The notes: generated by a model not told the origin, from the letters alone. A stretch of 64,000 bases of DNA from Parvibaculaceae bacterium PLY_AMNH_Bact1 (GCA_032881465.1 CP126168.1:3677077-3741076), one strand, 5' to 3'; counted from the stretch's first letter, positions 27,960 through 39,005 are shown. Numbers and translations are program-made.

Positions 27960-28682
27960 ATGTCAGAAAAACAAGCGCCGCCTGCCGATAGTACCGGTCG
28001 GCGGCGTCTTCTTTACGGGCGCCGACAGGGCCATAAGCTGCGCAGCCATCAGGAAAACTTGATGGAGAACCTGCTGCCAAAGCTTGCCGTGCCGCTTGAT
28101 CAGCACAGTCTTTCCCCGGCCTCTTTGTTTCACCCCCCTGTGGAGCAGGTCTGGTTGGAAATAGGGTTTGGCGGCGGTGAACATCTTGTGGCCCAGGCGG
28201 TGGCAAACCCGACTGTGGGGTTGATCGGCTGCGAGCCATTCATCAACGGCGTTGCGAAGCTTCTGGCTGAGGTGGAGGCAAAAGAACTCACAAACGTGCG
28301 GATCCACCACAATGACGCGCGCGACGTGCTTGAACGGTTGGAAAACGCCTCTTTAGACCGGGTTTTCCTGCTTTTCCCCGACCCCTGGCACAAAAAAAGA
28401 CACCATAAGCGCCGCTTTGTGTCGTCAGAGACCCTGGATCATCTGGCGCGGATCATGAAAGACGGTGCTGAGTTTCGGGTCGCAACCGATATTAAGAACT
28501 ATAGCCGATGGACGCTTCGCGAAATCCGCGCCCATGGGCTCTTTGAGTGGCAGGCAGAATGCGCTGATGATTGGCGGACCCGTCCGGATGATTGGCCAGG
28601 GACCCGCTATGAAGCAAAAGCGGGCCGCGAAGGCCGGGTCCCGGTCTATCTGACCTTCCGACGCAAACCGCGCCAGACTTAA
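27960..28682 (+). CDS. trmB: tRNA (guanine-N7-)-methyltransferase
   Basis: A 240-residue SAM-dependent enzyme that methylates G46 of tRNA. Motifs: L-Y-G-R-R-Q-G-H-K-L-R near 20, E-I-G-F-G-G-G-E-H-L near 63 for SAM, and F-L-L-F-P-D-P-W-H-K-K-R-H-H-K-R-R near 135. The gene lies 20 bases after metK. A stem-loop with a pyrimidine-rich tail falls inside its first codons (27976-28016). Confidence 0.96.
   Translation: MSEKQAPPADSTGRRRLLYGRRQGHKLRSHQENLMENLLPKLAVPLDQHSLSPASLFHPPVEQVWLEIGFGGGEHLVAQAVANPTVGLIGCEPFINGVAKLLAEVEAKELTNVRIHHNDARDVLERLENASLDRVFLLFPDPWHKKRHHKRRFVSSETLDHLARIMKDGAEFRVATDIKNYSRWTLREIRAHGLFEWQAECADDWRTRPDDWPGTRYEAKAGREGRVPVYLTFRRKPRQT
27976..28016 (+). terminator. Terminator-like hairpin inside the start of trmB
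   Basis: CGCCGCC at 27976-27982 pairs with GGCGGCG at 28000-28006, followed by TCTTCTTTAC. It begins 37 bases after the metK stop and lies within codons 6-19 of trmB. It could partly stop metK transcripts. It may also be chance, because the right arm encodes the Arg-rich part of the conserved TrmB N-terminus. Confidence 0.35.
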
Positions 28683-28800
28683 ATCGAGGCCGAGGCGGAA
28701 TAGAGACAAGGCCCGTTTCAATAAACCGCTTGAAAGGCCCCCTTTCTGAGAGTAATGTGCACACGAATTTTCACATAGCAGGCCTAGCCTGATTGTTGAA

Positions 28801-28835
28801 AGTGGGAACTCCAGACCGGGGCCCCGCTTTTTTTG
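28801..28835 (+). terminator. Attenuator-like hairpin in the rimP leader
   Basis: AGTGGG at 28801-28806 can pair with CCCGCT at 28822-28827, with an alternative short palindrome CGGGGCCCCG inside, followed by a run of seven T. It lies about 50 bases before rimP in a 198-bp gap. It is either the terminator of trmB or an attenuator of the rimP-nusA-infB operon. Confidence 0.55.
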
Positions 28836-28880
28836 TTATCTGGGCTCCTGTTTTAGGGACCAGCCAAGGTTATTTGACGC

Positions 28881-29453
28881 GTGCAAAGCGAGAACAACAT
28901 AGGAAAAACAAGCGACCGCAGCCATCTGGTTGCGCCGGGCGCTGTTGCGAGCAGGATTGCAGACCTTCTCGAACCTGCCATTGTTGATCTGGGATTTGAG
29001 CTTGTGCGCGTGCGCCTGACGGGCGAAGGCGGCTCAGTCCTGCAGCTCATGGCAGAGAAGCCAGACGGCACCATGCAGGTTGAGGGGTGCGAAAGCGTCA
29101 GCCGCGCCGCATCGGCGATCCTCGATGTGGAAGACCCGATCAAGAACAACTACACGCTGGAAGTTTCCTCTCCTGGCATTGGTCGTCCATTGACACGGGA
29201 AAAAGACTTTGACGTCTGGGCGGGCTTTGAAGCCAAGCTTGAACTTTCGGAAATGCTGGCAGGGCGGAAACGGTTCCGCGGTGTTTTGCAGGGCATGGAA
29301 GATGGTGAGGTGCTGCTGCGCATGGAGGTTGAAGGCCATGACGAACCTCAGATTGTGGGCCTGCCTTTCCGGCTTGTGAGTGATGCCCGGTTGGTGATGA
29401 CCGACACATTGATTGAAGAAAGTGGAAAACGGCTCTCGGGAGCTGACACCTGA
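28881..29453 (+). CDS. rimP: Ribosome maturation factor RimP
   Basis: A 190-residue RimP from a GTG at 28881. The N-terminal domain has L-G-F-E-L-V-R-V-R-L near residue 37, and Y-T-L-E-V-S-S-P-G-I-G-R-P-L near 90 is the family signature. It helps 30S assembly. It heads the rimP-nusA-ylxR-infB-rbfA-truB-rpsO-pnp run. Confidence 0.95.
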   Translation: MQSENNIGKTSDRSHLVAPGAVASRIADLLEPAIVDLGFELVRVRLTGEGGSVLQLMAEKPDGTMQVEGCESVSRAASAILDVEDPIKNNYTLEVSSPGIGRPLTREKDFDVWAGFEAKLELSEMLAGRKRFRGVLQGMEDGEVLLRMEVEGHDEPQIVGLPFRLVSDARLVMTDTLIEESGKRLSGADT

Positions 29454-29510
29454 CGGTCAGGTGAAACTGACATAACGAATGCCTCTGAAATCGGACTGGA
29501 ACGTCCTGGG

Positions 29511-29564
29511 GCTTAACATTAGCGCCTTCGGCGCGAGGCTTAACATTAGCGCCCTCGGCGCGAG
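29511..29564. repeat. Two tandem 27-bp hairpin repeats between rimP and nusA
   Basis: The unit starts GCTTAACATTAGCGCC and ends GGCGCGAG. Copy 1 is 29511-29537 and copy 2 is 29538-29564, differing by one base (TTC versus CTC in the loop). Each unit forms a GCGCC/GGCGC stem with a 3-base loop. A partial third start, GCTAAAAC, follows. The second copy ends 20 bases before nusA. Confidence 0.75.
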
Positions 29565-29584
29565 GCTAAAACGGAGACGAGACA

Positions 29585-31249
29585 ATGGCTCAGGCTGTGA
29601 GCGCGAATAGATTGGAACTTCTGCAGATTGCTGATGCGGTCGCGCGGGAAAAATCGATCGAACGCGAACTGGTTCTTGAAGCAATGGCCGAGGCGATCCA
29701 GAAAGCGGCCAAGTCTCGCTACGGAGCGGAAAATGAAATTCGTGCCCGCATCGATCCAAACACCGGCGAGATCCGTCTTGTGCGGTTGCTCGATGTTGTG
29801 GACGTCATCGACAATGACGCAACAGAGATCACGGTTACAGATGCGCAGCGCCGGAACCCGGCAGCGCGCGTGGGCGACCTGATCGAAGATGAACTGCCAC
29901 CGGTTGATTTCGGACGGATCGCAGCCCAGACCGCCAAGCAGGTCATCGTGCAGAAAGTGCGTGACGCCGAGCGGGAGCGCCAGTTTGAAGAGTACAAAGA
30001 TCGCATCGGCGAGATCGTCCACGGCATCGTTAAGCGTGCTGAATATGGCAATGTCATTGTCGACCTGGGCCGCGGTGAGGGCATTGTTCGTCGTGATGAA
30101 GGCCTGCCGCGCGAAGCTTTCCGCGCAGGCGACCGTATCCGTGCCTACATTTACGATGTGCGCCGCGAACAGCGCGGACCACAGATCTTCCTGTCAAGAA
30201 CGCATCCGCAGTTCATGGCGCAGCTCTTTGCTCAGGAAGTGCCGGAAATTTATGACGGCATCATTGATGTGCGTGCGGTCGCTCGCGATCCCGGTTCACG
30301 CGCAAAGATTGCCGTGACCTCAAACGATCATTCCATTGACCCTGTCGGCGCCTGCGTGGGGATGCGCGGTAGCCGTGTGCAGGCCGTGGTGAATGAACTG
30401 CAGGGCGAGAAAATCGACATCATCCAATGGACGGATGATTTTGCAGGCTTCATCGTCAATGCACTGGCGCCGGCTGAAGTTGTGAAAGTTGTGCTCGACG
30501 AAGACGCGCAGCGTATTGAAGTTGTGGTTCCGGATGAACAATTGTCTCTGGCGATTGGTCGTCGTGGACAGAATGTGCGCCTGGCTTCACAGCTTACAGG
30601 TTGGGACATTGATATCCTGACCGAGGCTGAAGAATCTGAACGTCGTCAGGCTGAGTTCCTGCAACGCTCCGAAACCTTTATCCAGGCTTTTGATGTAGAT
30701 GAAGTGATCGCGCAGTTGCTGGCGTCGGAGGGCTTCTCCACCGTTGAAGAAGTCGCATACGTGCCAGTAGAAGAAATTGCTGAGATCGAAGGTTTTGATG
30801 AAGAAACCGCGCAGGAAATTCAGAACCGTGCCCTCGACTTTATCGATCGTCAGAATGCCGAATTCGATACCAAGCGTCGTGAATTGGGTGTGCAGGATGA
30901 AGTAACCGAAGTTCCAGGTGTGACGACAGCGATGCTTGTTGCCTTCGGTGAAAACGAGATCAAGACCGTTGAGGACGTGGCGGGCTGTGTCACCGATGAT
31001 CTGATCGGCTGGTATGAGCATGTTGACGGCGAGCGGACCCGGATGGATGGCATCCTGGACGGCTTCGACCTCGGTGCGGAAGAAGCCCAAGCTATGATCA
31101 TGGCAGCCCGCGTGAAAGCAGGGTGGGTGACAGAAGAGGAGCTCGCTGCAGCTGCTGCGGCAGAAGCTGCTGAAGCAGAGGCGGAAGCTGAAGGAGAAGC
31201 AGATGGCGAAGCTGCCGAAGGTGAAGCGACACCGGAGGCTGAGGCATAG
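29585..31249 (+). CDS. nusA: Transcription termination/antitermination factor NusA
   Basis: A 554-residue NusA. Order: N-terminal RNA polymerase binding domain, S1 domain with [16 protein letters not shown] near residue 147, two KH domains with [11 protein letters not shown] near 255 and [11 protein letters not shown] near 322, and C-terminal helix-hairpin-helix acidic repeats. The last 35 residues are almost only Ala, Glu and Gly, a low-complexity acidic tail. It binds RNA polymerase and controls pausing and termination. Confidence 0.97.
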   Translation: MAQAVSANRLELLQIADAVAREKSIERELVLEAMAEAIQKAAKSRYGAENEIRARIDPNTGEIRLVRLLDVVDVIDNDATEITVTDAQRRNPAARVGDLIEDELPPVDFGRIAAQTAKQVIVQKVRDAERERQFEEYKDRIGEIVHGIVKRAEYGNVIVDLGRGEGIVRRDEGLPREAFRAGDRIRAYIYDVRREQRGPQIFLSRTHPQFMAQLFAQEVPEIYDGIIDVRAVARDPGSRAKIAVTSNDHSIDPVGACVGMRGSRVQAVVNELQGEKIDIIQWTDDFAGFIVNALAPAEVVKVVLDEDAQRIEVVVPDEQLSLAIGRRGQNVRLASQLTGWDIDILTEAEESERRQAEFLQRSETFIQAFDVDEVIAQLLASEGFSTVEEVAYVPVEEIAEIEGFDEETAQEIQNRALDFIDRQNAEFDTKRRELGVQDEVTEVPGVTTAMLVAFGENEIKTVEDVAGCVTDDLIGWYEHVDGERTRMDGILDGFDLGAEEAQAMIMAARVKAGWVTEEELAAAAAAEAAEAEAEAEGEADGEAAEGEATPEAEA

Positions 31250-31272
31250 GTCGAAGGTTGAGGGGCGCGGCA

Positions 31273-31953
31273 ATGACTGCGACCCCGGCAAACGACCGTC
31301 CATCAGACGGGCCTGGTAAGGACACACCTGGTCGGGGAAAACCCGGCACGGAAAAGTCTGAGCGTCGGTGTATCGCGACGGGCGAGAGCCACCCGAAGGC
31401 AGGGCTTATTCGCTTTGTTGTTGGGCCTGACGGCACTATTGGGCCAGATTTGGCGGAAAAGCTGCCCGGGCGCGGCATTTGGGTCACAGGGACCCGAGAA
31501 GCGCTCGATCAGGCAATCGCCAAGAAGGCATTTGCCAGAGCGGCAAAGCGACAGGTCACGGTCCCAGAAGGATTGGCAGACCTCGTAAAACGGCTTTTGG
31601 AGGCGCGTGCAGCAGAAACCTTAGGGTTGGCGCGGCGCTCAGGAGAGCTGATCATGGGCCTTGAACGGGCGTTCGAGACCCTCGACCGGGAACCGGTCGC
31701 ATTGATGATTGAGGCGGTGGATGCAGGCCGAGATGGGGCCCGTAGGCTCCGCGCAAAGCTAAAAGCGGCGGATTTTAACGACCTGCCGGTGATACGAGGT
31801 CTCAGTTCTGCCCAAATGGGCTTGGCATTGGGGCGGTCAAATGTGGTACATGCAGCCCTGAAAACGGGACGTATGCAAGAAAAGGTGCTGGCGGACTTTG
31901 CCAGACTGGCAGCCTGGAACGATCAGACAGATCCGGGCGACGTAAAGGAATAG
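31273..31953 (+). CDS. YlxR/L7Ae-like RNA-binding protein
   Basis: A 226-residue protein from the ATG at 31273 (TTG at 31258 also open). The N-terminal half has the YlxR (DUF448) core, S-E-R-R-C-I-A-T-G then [10 protein letters not shown] and L-P-G-R-G-I-W-V near residues 35-75. The second half resembles the ribosomal L7Ae/YlxQ fold. In firmicutes these are two genes between nusA and infB; in alphaproteobacteria they are fused, as here. It ends just before infB. Role: RNA-binding factor of the nusA-infB operon, not closely defined. Confidence 0.88.
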   Translation: MTATPANDRPSDGPGKDTPGRGKPGTEKSERRCIATGESHPKAGLIRFVVGPDGTIGPDLAEKLPGRGIWVTGTREALDQAIAKKAFARAAKRQVTVPEGLADLVKRLLEARAAETLGLARRSGELIMGLERAFETLDREPVALMIEAVDAGRDGARRLRAKLKAADFNDLPVIRGLSSAQMGLALGRSNVVHAALKTGRMQEKVLADFARLAAWNDQTDPGDVKE

Positions 31954-31954
31954 A

Positions 31955-34552
31955 ATGAGCGATCAGACGGACGACGGCGAACGGAAGCCAGCAGGCGGGA
32001 AAACTCTCAGCCTGAAGCGGACGGTGGACTCTGGCCATGTGCGCCAGAACATTTCGCATGGCCGCTCCAAATCGGTTGTCGTTGAGACAAAGCGGAAGCG
32101 CACGATCAAGCCAACAGGCAAGGCAGCACCGGCGACAGAAGAAAAGAAAGTCGCGACACCAACGCCGAAAACTGTGGTGAAAAAACCGGCTGCGCCGAAA
32201 CCCGCAGCGCCGAAGGCAGCCGCACCTGCACCTGCTCCGAAAAAAGATCGCAGCGGCATGGTGCTACGCACCCTGACGGAAGAAGAAAAGAAAGCCCGTG
32301 GTCGTGCGCTTGATATGGCGCGCGTGCGGGAAGAAGAAGATCGTAAACGCGCAGAGATTGAAGCTGTTCGACGTGCCGAAGAAGACAAAGTCCGGGCAAA
32401 AGAACAAGCCGAAGCTGCTAAGCGTGAAGCTGAAGAAGCAAAGCGGCTTAAGGCTGAAGAAGAAGCCAAGAAGCAGGCCGAAGTTGAAGCACAAAAGCGC
32501 CTCGATGCGACGCCACCACCGCCGCCAGGTGAAGAGACAAAACCTGCTGCGAAGACAGCACCGAAAACCGCCAAGGCAGACGACAAGAAGCCTCGGGGTC
32601 GTCCAGGCGACGCGCGTCCGACGCCAACGCCTACACGTCGCAACGAGCCTCGCCGTCGTACCGGCAAGCTGACCATCGATAGTGCACTTCGTGGGTCAGA
32701 TGGGGACCGACAGAAATCTCTTGCTGCCATGCGCCGTCGCGCAGAGCGTGAGAAAAAGAAAGCGATGGGCCAGACTGGTCCTGCTGCCAAAGTTGTCCGC
32801 GAAGTTGTGATCCCCGAAGCGATCACAGTTCAGGACCTTGCCAACCGGATGGCTGAGCGCGCCGTTGACGTGATCAAGATCCTGATGAAACAGGGTGAGA
32901 TGGTCACCATCAATGATGTGATCGACAGCGACTCTGCACAACTCATTGCCGAAGAGCTCGGTCATACTGTGAAGCGTGTGTCGGAGGCAGACGTTGAAGA
33001 AGGTCTGGTGACCGATGACGACACGGATGAAGTGAAACAGCCGCGTGCACCGGTTGTCACCGTGATGGGTCACGTTGACCATGGTAAGACCTCGCTGCTG
33101 GATGCGCTTCGCCAGACAGATGTCGTTGCCGGTGAAGCCGGTGGCATCACCCAGCACATCGGCGCCTATCAGGTGAACATGGAGTCCGGGGACAAGATCA
33201 CGTTCCTGGATACGCCGGGTCATGAAGCCTTTACCTCCATGCGTGCGCGTGGTGCAAAATCAACCGATATCGTCATTTTGGTGGTTGCCGCCGACGATGG
33301 TGTGATGCCTCAGACAATTGAGGCGATCAATCATGCCAAAGCGGCTGAGGTGCCGATCATTGTTGCCATCAATAAGTGCGACAAGCCGGCAGCTGAGCCA
33401 CAGCGTGTGAAGAATGAACTTTTGCAGCACGAAATTTTCGTGGAAGACATGGGTGGGGACATCCAGGCGGTTGAAGTTTCAGCGCATACGAAAGAGGGTC
33501 TCGATAAGCTGGAAGAAGCCATCGTGCTTCAGGCTGAAATTCTTGAACTCAAAGCGAACGCGGAACGTCCGGGCGAGGGCGTGATCGTGGAAGCCAAGCT
33601 CGACAAGGGCCGGGGCCCCGTGGGCACACTGCTTGTTCAGCGCGGCACACTCGCGGTTGGCGATATTCTCGTGGCGGGCGCTGAATGGGGTAAAGTTCGT
33701 GCGCTCATTAATGACCGCGGTGAAAGCGTTGAAAGTGCAGGACCATCACAGCCGGTGGAAGTGCTCGGTCTGAACGGCACGCCGGAAGCTGGTGACGTCT
33801 TTGTTGTCGTCGAAAATGAAGCCCGTGCCCGCGAAGTGGCTGACTATCGTCAGCGCATGCAACGCGATAAGCGTGTGGGCGGTTCTGGACGGACGTCACT
33901 TGATCAGATGTTGACCCAGCTTAAGGAAGCAGATCGTCAGGAACTTCCGATTGTTGTGAAGTCTGATGTTCAGGGCTCTTCAGAAGCCATCGTTCAGGCC
34001 ATGGAGAAACTTGGAACTGACGAAGTCTCTGCCAAAATCGTCCATTCCGGCGTTGGCGGGATCACGGAAGCAGACGTCACCTTGGCCGACGCCTCGGGTG
34101 CACCCGTAATCGGCTTTAACGTGCGCGCAAATGCACAGGCAAGAAGCGCTGCGCGCGCAACAGGTATTGAGATCCGCTACTACTCGGTGATCTACGATCT
34201 GGTTGACGATGTGAAAGCGGCCATGTCTGGCCTCTTGTCGCCGGAGATACGCGAAACATTCAATGGCAACGCCGAAATTCTCGAAGTGTTCAACATTTCG
34301 AAAGTGGGCCGCATTGCAGGGTGTAAAATCACGGAAGGCACCGTGAAGCGCGGATCGAAAGTACGCCTCATTCGCGACGATGTTGTGATCCATGAAGGCA
34401 CACTGTCTACGCTGAAGCGCTTCAAGGACGAAGTGAAAGAAGTTGGTGGCGGCCAGGAATGTGGCATGAGCTTCGAGAACTATCAGGACATGCGTGTTGG
34501 TGATGTGATCGAGTGCTTCGATGTGGAATCGATTGCTCGCTCGCTCGAGTAG
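31955..34552 (+). CDS. infB: Translation initiation factor IF-2
   Basis: An 865-residue IF-2. The N-terminal third is a long charged, Ala/Pro/Lys-rich region with a coiled coil of E-E-A-K-R-type repeats around residues 105-180. The IF2_N module comes near 285-340. The GTPase G1 motif G-H-V-D-H-G-K-T is near residue 372, then D-T-P-G-H-E and N-K-C-D. It brings fMet-tRNA to the 30S subunit. The start lies 1 base after the previous stop, so translation is coupled. Confidence 0.98.
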   Translation: MSDQTDDGERKPAGGKTLSLKRTVDSGHVRQNISHGRSKSVVVETKRKRTIKPTGKAAPATEEKKVATPTPKTVVKKPAAPKPAAPKAAAPAPAPKKDRSGMVLRTLTEEEKKARGRALDMARVREEEDRKRAEIEAVRRAEEDKVRAKEQAEAAKREAEEAKRLKAEEEAKKQAEVEAQKRLDATPPPPPGEETKPAAKTAPKTAKADDKKPRGRPGDARPTPTPTRRNEPRRRTGKLTIDSALRGSDGDRQKSLAAMRRRAEREKKKAMGQTGPAAKVVREVVIPEAITVQDLANRMAERAVDVIKILMKQGEMVTINDVIDSDSAQLIAEELGHTVKRVSEADVEEGLVTDDDTDEVKQPRAPVVTVMGHVDHGKTSLLDALRQTDVVAGEAGGITQHIGAYQVNMESGDKITFLDTPGHEAFTSMRARGAKSTDIVILVVAADDGVMPQTIEAINHAKAAEVPIIVAINKCDKPAAEPQRVKNELLQHEIFVEDMGGDIQAVEVSAHTKEGLDKLEEAIVLQAEILELKANAERPGEGVIVEAKLDKGRGPVGTLLVQRGTLAVGDILVAGAEWGKVRALINDRGESVESAGPSQPVEVLGLNGTPEAGDVFVVVENEARAREVADYRQRMQRDKRVGGSGRTSLDQMLTQLKEADRQELPIVVKSDVQGSSEAIVQAMEKLGTDEVSAKIVHSGVGGITEADVTLADASGAPVIGFNVRANAQARSAARATGIEIRYYSVIYDLVDDVKAAMSGLLSPEIRETFNGNAEILEVFNISKVGRIAGCKITEGTVKRGSKVRLIRDDVVIHEGTLSTLKRFKDEVKEVGGGQECGMSFENYQDMRVGDVIECFDVESIARSLE

Positions 34553-34677
34553 CGGCACTCGATTTGAGGCGCCCGATTGGAGGCCTCGAGCTGATCTAGT
34601 TCGTAACTGAGAGTAAAGTTACATGAGGGCTGCCTGGCTGGAGCTGGGCAGTCTTCTCCTTTTTGAGATGAAGAGAT

Positions 34678-35139
34678 ATGAGCCAACGTCGTAAAGGCAC
34701 CATCAAAGCCCCATCAGGCAGAGCCCCAAGCCAGCGACAGCTGCGCATTGGAGAGTTATTGCGGGCTGCCCTGTCGGAGATCTTCACCCGTCGCGATGTG
34801 CTGGACCCTGTTTTGAGAGAAGCCATTATCACTGTGTCGGAAGTCCGGGCGAGCCCGGATCTGAAAAACGCGGTGGCTTACGTCGTGCCTTTGGGCCACG
34901 ACGATCCCACATCGGTGGTAGATGCCCTCAATAAGGCGAAGAGGTTCTTTCGCGGAGAGGTTTCGCGGGCAGTAACCCTGAAGCACATGCCTGACCTCAC
35001 CTTTGCAGCGGACACGACGTTCGATTATGCCGAGAGCGTCGACGCCATGCTGAGTTCCCCGAACGTTGCACGTGATCTGAAAGACCCGGCATTTGACCCA
35101 GAATCTGATCCAGAATCAGATATTGGCGGTGAGGGCTAA
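34678..35139 (+). CDS. rbfA: Ribosome-binding factor A
   Basis: A 153-residue KH-fold factor for 16S rRNA processing. The core R-I-G-E-L-L-R-A-A-L-S-E-I near residue 22 and V-S-E-V-R-A-S-P-D-L-K-N-A near 52 are typical, with T-P-to-M-P-D-L-T-F-A-A-D near 103. A 125-bp gap after infB has a small hairpin (CTGCC 34630 / GGCAG 34647). truB starts 3 bases after its stop. Confidence 0.95.
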   Translation: MSQRRKGTIKAPSGRAPSQRQLRIGELLRAALSEIFTRRDVLDPVLREAIITVSEVRASPDLKNAVAYVVPLGHDDPTSVVDALNKAKRFFRGEVSRAVTLKHMPDLTFAADTTFDYAESVDAMLSSPNVARDLKDPAFDPESDPESDIGGEG

Positions 35140-35142
35140 GGC

Positions 35143-36114
35143 GTGGGGCGACGCAAGAAGGGTGATCCGGTTTCTGGCTGGGTGATTGTCGACAAGCCTG
35201 TGGGCCCGACATCCACTCAAGTTGTGGGTGCTGTACGCCGTGCGTTTAACGCCCAAAAAGCCGGTCATGCGGGGACGTTAGACCCCTTGGCCGAAGGCAT
35301 CCTGCCTATTGCACTTGGCGAGGCCACCAAAACCATTCCATTCGTGGTCGACAGCGAGAAGGTATACCGCTTTACCGTGAAATGGGGGGCGGCCACGACC
35401 ACTGACGATGCCGAAGGGGAGATTGTCCAATCAAGCGACGAACGGCCTGAGAGAGGCGCCATAGAGGCCGCTTTGGAGGGTTTTTTGGGCGATATCGAGC
35501 AGGTGCCGCCCCAATTCTCCGCCATCAAGGTGGACGGCGAGCGGGCCTATGATATCGCTCGAGACGGTGAGAGGGTGGAGTTGAAATCGCGACAGGTCTC
35601 CATCTATGAAGCAGAGCTTCTGGAGGTACCCGACCTAGACCATGCCGCCTTCGAGATTGTGTGCTCAAAGGGCACCTATGTGAGGGCGCTCGCCCGCGAT
35701 TTAGGGGAGGTTTTGGGCTGTTTTGGCCATGTTGTGGCCTTGCGGCGCCTCTCGACCGGACCTTTTGGCGAAGACCTGTCGATTTCGCTGGATAAACTCA
35801 AAGAGTTCGGCAATAGTGCCGCCGCTCGCCCGACCTTGTGGGCCCATCTTCATCCGCTTGAGACCGCGCTGGACGACATCCCGGCGGTGGCCGTAAGCGA
35901 TCAAGATGCAGCTCGATTGAAGCAGGGACAGGCGATTTTGTTACGCGGCCGTGATGCTCCGGTATTGGAGGGGGTAGCCCTCACCGTTGCAGGCGGCACG
36001 CCGGTTGCCCTGGCAGAGTATGACCGGGGTGAATTGAAGCCGGTCCGCGTTTTTAACCTGACCGATCAGGGCTTTACTCGGACGTCGCATGCGGCATCCG
36101 GCGAAGGGTCCTGA
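35143..36114 (+). CDS. truB: tRNA pseudouridine(55) synthase TruB
   Basis: A 323-residue TruB from a GTG at 35143. The catalytic Asp lies in [12 protein letters not shown] near residues 43-54, and V-D-K-P-V-G-P-T-S comes before it. [12 protein letters not shown] near 175 binds the substrate. It makes pseudouridine 55 in the T-loop of tRNAs. Confidence 0.97.
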   Translation: MGRRKKGDPVSGWVIVDKPVGPTSTQVVGAVRRAFNAQKAGHAGTLDPLAEGILPIALGEATKTIPFVVDSEKVYRFTVKWGAATTTDDAEGEIVQSSDERPERGAIEAALEGFLGDIEQVPPQFSAIKVDGERAYDIARDGERVELKSRQVSIYEAELLEVPDLDHAAFEIVCSKGTYVRALARDLGEVLGCFGHVVALRRLSTGPFGEDLSISLDKLKEFGNSAAARPTLWAHLHPLETALDDIPAVAVSDQDAARLKQGQAILLRGRDAPVLEGVALTVAGGTPVALAEYDRGELKPVRVFNLTDQGFTRTSHAASGEGS

Positions 36115-36120
36115 AGTCTC

Positions 36121-36144
36121 CCGGGAATTTCCCGGTCTATTTTA
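36121..36144 (+). terminator. Short hairpin with U-rich tail just before rpsO
   Basis: CCGGGA at 36121-36126 pairs with TCCCGG at 36130-36135, followed by TCTATTTTA. The rpsO ribosome binding site (AAGGAG) comes directly after. It may limit read-through from truB or influence rpsO translation. Confidence 0.5.
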
Positions 36145-36155
36145 AGGAGTTGCCG

Positions 36156-36425
36156 ATGTCGATCTCAGCCGATCGCAAGCAAGAACTGATTAAAGAATTC
36201 GCCCAAGGTGAGGGTGATACCGGTTCGCCGGAAGTACAGGTTGCTATCCTCACAGAACGGATCACCAATCTGACCGACCATTTCAAAACTCATGGCAAGG
36301 ACAATCATTCCCGCCGTGGCCTTCTGAAAATGGTGAGCCAGCGCCGTCGTTTGCTCGACTATGTAAAGGGCAAAGAACAGGCGCGTTACGAAGCGTTGAT
36401 CAAACGCCTCGGTATCCGGAGATAA
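36156..36425 (+). CDS. rpsO: Small ribosomal subunit protein S15
   Basis: An 89-residue S15 from the ATG at 36156 with AAGGAG seven bases upstream. The family core is complete, with [14 protein letters not shown] near residue 22 and [10 protein letters not shown] near 50. It binds 16S rRNA and is needed early in 30S assembly. The rpsO-pnp pairing is nearly universal in Proteobacteria. Confidence 0.97.
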   Translation: MSISADRKQELIKEFAQGEGDTGSPEVQVAILTERITNLTDHFKTHGKDNHSRRGLLKMVSQRRRLLDYVKGKEQARYEALIKRLGIRR

Positions 36426-36735
36426 GAGAGGGGCCTTGGCTTCTCGAACCATGAAACAGCGTTCGCTCCAAACTGGACCGAGCGCTTTTCGTGTTTCTCT
36501 ACTGTCTAGTGATTACGAGTAAAAGAGACTCTGTCAGTTTGACGCGGACCCATTCGAAACTGCCCTCAACGCTTCAGTCTCTTGAGCATCTGGGCAAACG
36601 AAATTTCGGAAGGTTCTCGTCCACAATCCGGCCGCTGACATGAAAGCGGCATAACCGACGCGCCACACATTCGGCCAAACAAACCGACCCGGATGTGATG
36701 ATATGAAAACTGAAGGCGCAAATTAGGAAACTGAA
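36426..36735 (+). promoter_or_regulatory. Intergenic region and leader rpsO-pnp
   Basis: A 310-bp gap. CGCTC/GAGCG at 36464-36484 followed by CTTTTCGTGTTT may end rpsO transcripts. Further on, GCCGCT (36631-36636) pairs with AGCGGC (36645-36650) about 85 bases before pnp. In E. coli the pnp leader is a double-stranded RNase III target used for autoregulation; a similar role here is inference from position. No other gene was seen. Confidence 0.45.
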
Positions 36736-38940
36736 ATGTTTGATATTGTCCGAGAGGAAATTGAATGGGGCGGACGGCCCCTCATCATCGAAACGGGTAA
36801 GGTAGCCCGTCAGGCGGATGGCGCCGTGATGGTGACGTATGGCGAGACAACAGTGCTCGCAACTGCGGTGGCTGAGCGTCAGCCAAAACCGGGATTGGAC
36901 TTTTTCCCGCTTACCGTGAACTACCAGGAAAAAACATATGCTGCCGGTAAGATCCCTGGCGGCTTCTTTAAGCGTGAAGGTCGCCCGAGTGAAAAAGAAA
37001 CGCTCGTCTGTCGTCTGATTGACCGGCCAATCCGCCCGCTCTTCCATAAGAGCTTCAAAAACGAAACGCAGATCATTGCGACTGTGATCTCTCACGACAT
37101 GGAAAACGATCCAGATATCGTTGCCATGGTCGCAACCTCTGCAGCGCTCACCATTTCTGGGATCCCTTTCATGGGCCCGATTGGTGCTGCACGCGTTGGG
37201 TACACAGACGGTGAATATGTCCTCAACCCAATGATCGACGATCTTGGCGAGAGCGATCTTGATCTCGTGGTGGCAGGTACAGAAGACGCGGTTCTGATGG
37301 TTGAATCAGAAGCGAAGGAACTGCCAGAAGACGTCATGCTCGGCGCGGTGATGTTCGGTCACGAAGGCTTCCAGCCTGTGATCGATGCAATCATCCGACT
37401 TGCAGAGAAAGCTGCAAAAGAACCTCGTGCGATTGCCGAAGAAGACACAAGCGAACTTGATGGCAAGGTTACAGCTCTCGTTGAAGCAGACCTCGTAGCG
37501 GCATACTCTATTGCCGATAAGATGGAGCGTCAGGCCAAAGTGTCTGAAGCCCGCGATAAAGCAATGGCGGCGCTCGCAAACGAAGAAGACGAAAATGCCT
37601 ACCCTGCCAACAAGGTGGGTGGATCCTTTAAGGGCGTCGAAAAGAAAATCGTTCGTGGCTCTATCATCAAAACATCCAAGCGTATTGATGGTCGTGACCT
37701 TGATACTGTGCGCCCGATTGTTTCAGAAGTTGGCATCCTGCCACGTACACACGGTTCAGCGCTCTTCACACGCGGTGAAACACAGGGTCTTGTTGTTGCA
37801 ACTCTGGGAACAGGCGATGATGAGCAGTTCATTGACGCCCTGGAAGGCACGTACAAAGAGAACTTCCTGTTGCACTACAACTTCCCGCCTTACTCCGTTG
37901 GGGAAACAGGTCGTGTGGGTTTCACAGGCCGTCGCGAAGTTGGGCACGGCAAGCTCGCCTGGCGGGCGCTCCGCGCTGTTCTGCCAACACGCGAAGACTT
38001 CCCTTACACAATTCGTCTCGTTTCTGAGATCACGGAGTCCAACGGATCGTCTTCCATGGCAACCGTTTGCGGATCATCTCTTGCGATGATGGATGCTGGT
38101 GTGCCTCTGGTACGCCCTGTGGCCGGTATTGCCATGGGTCTCATCAAGGAAGATGACGGCGTAGCTGTTCTCTCTGACATTCTGGGCGACGAAGATCACC
38201 TCGGCGACATGGACTTTAAGGTTGCTGGGTCTGAAGACGGCATCACGTCCCTGCAGATGGACATCAAGATCACCGGGATCACCAAAGACATCATGCAGAC
38301 CGCACTTGACCAGGCGAAGGGTGGCCGGCTGCATATTCTTGGTGAGATGGCGAAAGCGATCTCCGAAGGCCGTGAAGAACTTGGTGAATATGCACCGCGC
38401 ATTGAAACCATGACGGTTCCAACGGACAAAATCCGCGACGTCATCGGCGCTGGCGGTAAAGTCATCCGTCAGATCGTTGAAGAAACCGGTGCCAAGGTCG
38501 ACATTAATGACGAAGGCATTGTCAAAGTGTCTTCCTCTGATGGCGCAAGCATCAAGGCGGCGATCGACTGGATCACCGGCATCACAGCTGAGCCAGAAGT
38601 GGGCGTCATCTACAAAGGCACGGTCGTAAAGACAGTGGACTTTGGCGCATTCGTGAACTTCTTCGGACCAAAAGACGGCCTGGTTCACATTTCGCAGCTT
38701 GAGCCGCGCAAAGTGGCCCAGGTCACCGACGTGGTGAAGGAAGGCGACGAAGTCTTTGTGAAGCTCTTGGGCTTCGACGATCGTGGCAAGGTTCGCCTCT
38801 CCATGAAGGTCGTTAATCAGGAAACGGGTGAAGAAATTCCTCGCGAAGAAGGCGACAAAGCCGAAGGGGGCGAAAAGTCCGATGGTGATAAGCCACGCCG
38901 TCCACGTCGTCGGAAACCTGCGGAAGAAAAATCCGAATAA
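36736..38940 (+). CDS. pnp: Polyribonucleotide nucleotidyltransferase (PNPase)
   Basis: A 734-residue PNPase with two RNase PH domains (first begins [16 protein letters not shown]; second has F-T-R-G-E-T-Q near 345 and [10 protein letters not shown] near 437), then KH ([10 protein letters not shown] near 570) and S1 ([13 protein letters not shown] near 632). It degrades RNA 3' to 5' with phosphate and forms part of the degradosome. The tail is charged. A strong terminator follows. Confidence 0.98.
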   Translation: MFDIVREEIEWGGRPLIIETGKVARQADGAVMVTYGETTVLATAVAERQPKPGLDFFPLTVNYQEKTYAAGKIPGGFFKREGRPSEKETLVCRLIDRPIRPLFHKSFKNETQIIATVISHDMENDPDIVAMVATSAALTISGIPFMGPIGAARVGYTDGEYVLNPMIDDLGESDLDLVVAGTEDAVLMVESEAKELPEDVMLGAVMFGHEGFQPVIDAIIRLAEKAAKEPRAIAEEDTSELDGKVTALVEADLVAAYSIADKMERQAKVSEARDKAMAALANEEDENAYPANKVGGSFKGVEKKIVRGSIIKTSKRIDGRDLDTVRPIVSEVGILPRTHGSALFTRGETQGLVVATLGTGDDEQFIDALEGTYKENFLLHYNFPPYSVGETGRVGFTGRREVGHGKLAWRALRAVLPTREDFPYTIRLVSEITESNGSSSMATVCGSSLAMMDAGVPLVRPVAGIAMGLIKEDDGVAVLSDILGDEDHLGDMDFKVAGSEDGITSLQMDIKITGITKDIMQTALDQAKGGRLHILGEMAKAISEGREELGEYAPRIETMTVPTDKIRDVIGAGGKVIRQIVEETGAKVDINDEGIVKVSSSDGASIKAAIDWITGITAEPEVGVIYKGTVVKTVDFGAFVNFFGPKDGLVHISQLEPRKVAQVTDVVKEGDEVFVKLLGFDDRGKVRLSMKVVNQETGEEIPREEGDKAEGGEKSDGDKPRRPRRRKPAEEKSE

Positions 38941-38972
38941 GTCTTGGCGACATGACGCCAACGCGACAAGAT

Positions 38973-39005
38973 AAAGGGCTCCCTTGCGGGGGCCCTTTTT
39001 TTCGT
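38973..39005 (+). terminator. Strong intrinsic terminator after pnp
   Basis: An 11-pair stem AAAGGGCTCCC / GGGGGCCCTTT with the loop TTGC, followed by TTTTTTC. It lies 32 bases after pnp and closes the rimP-to-pnp run. Confidence 0.92.

Noticed and set aside
29511..29564. CRISPR-like repeat
   Set aside because: Two adjacent 27-base copies with no spacer between them; not a CRISPR array.
31963..32826. A 287-codon minus-strand frame opposite the start of infB
   Set aside because: It is the mirror of the Lys/Glu/Ala-rich IF-2 N-terminus, giving a Ser/Ala/Arg-rich product typical of antisense shadows.
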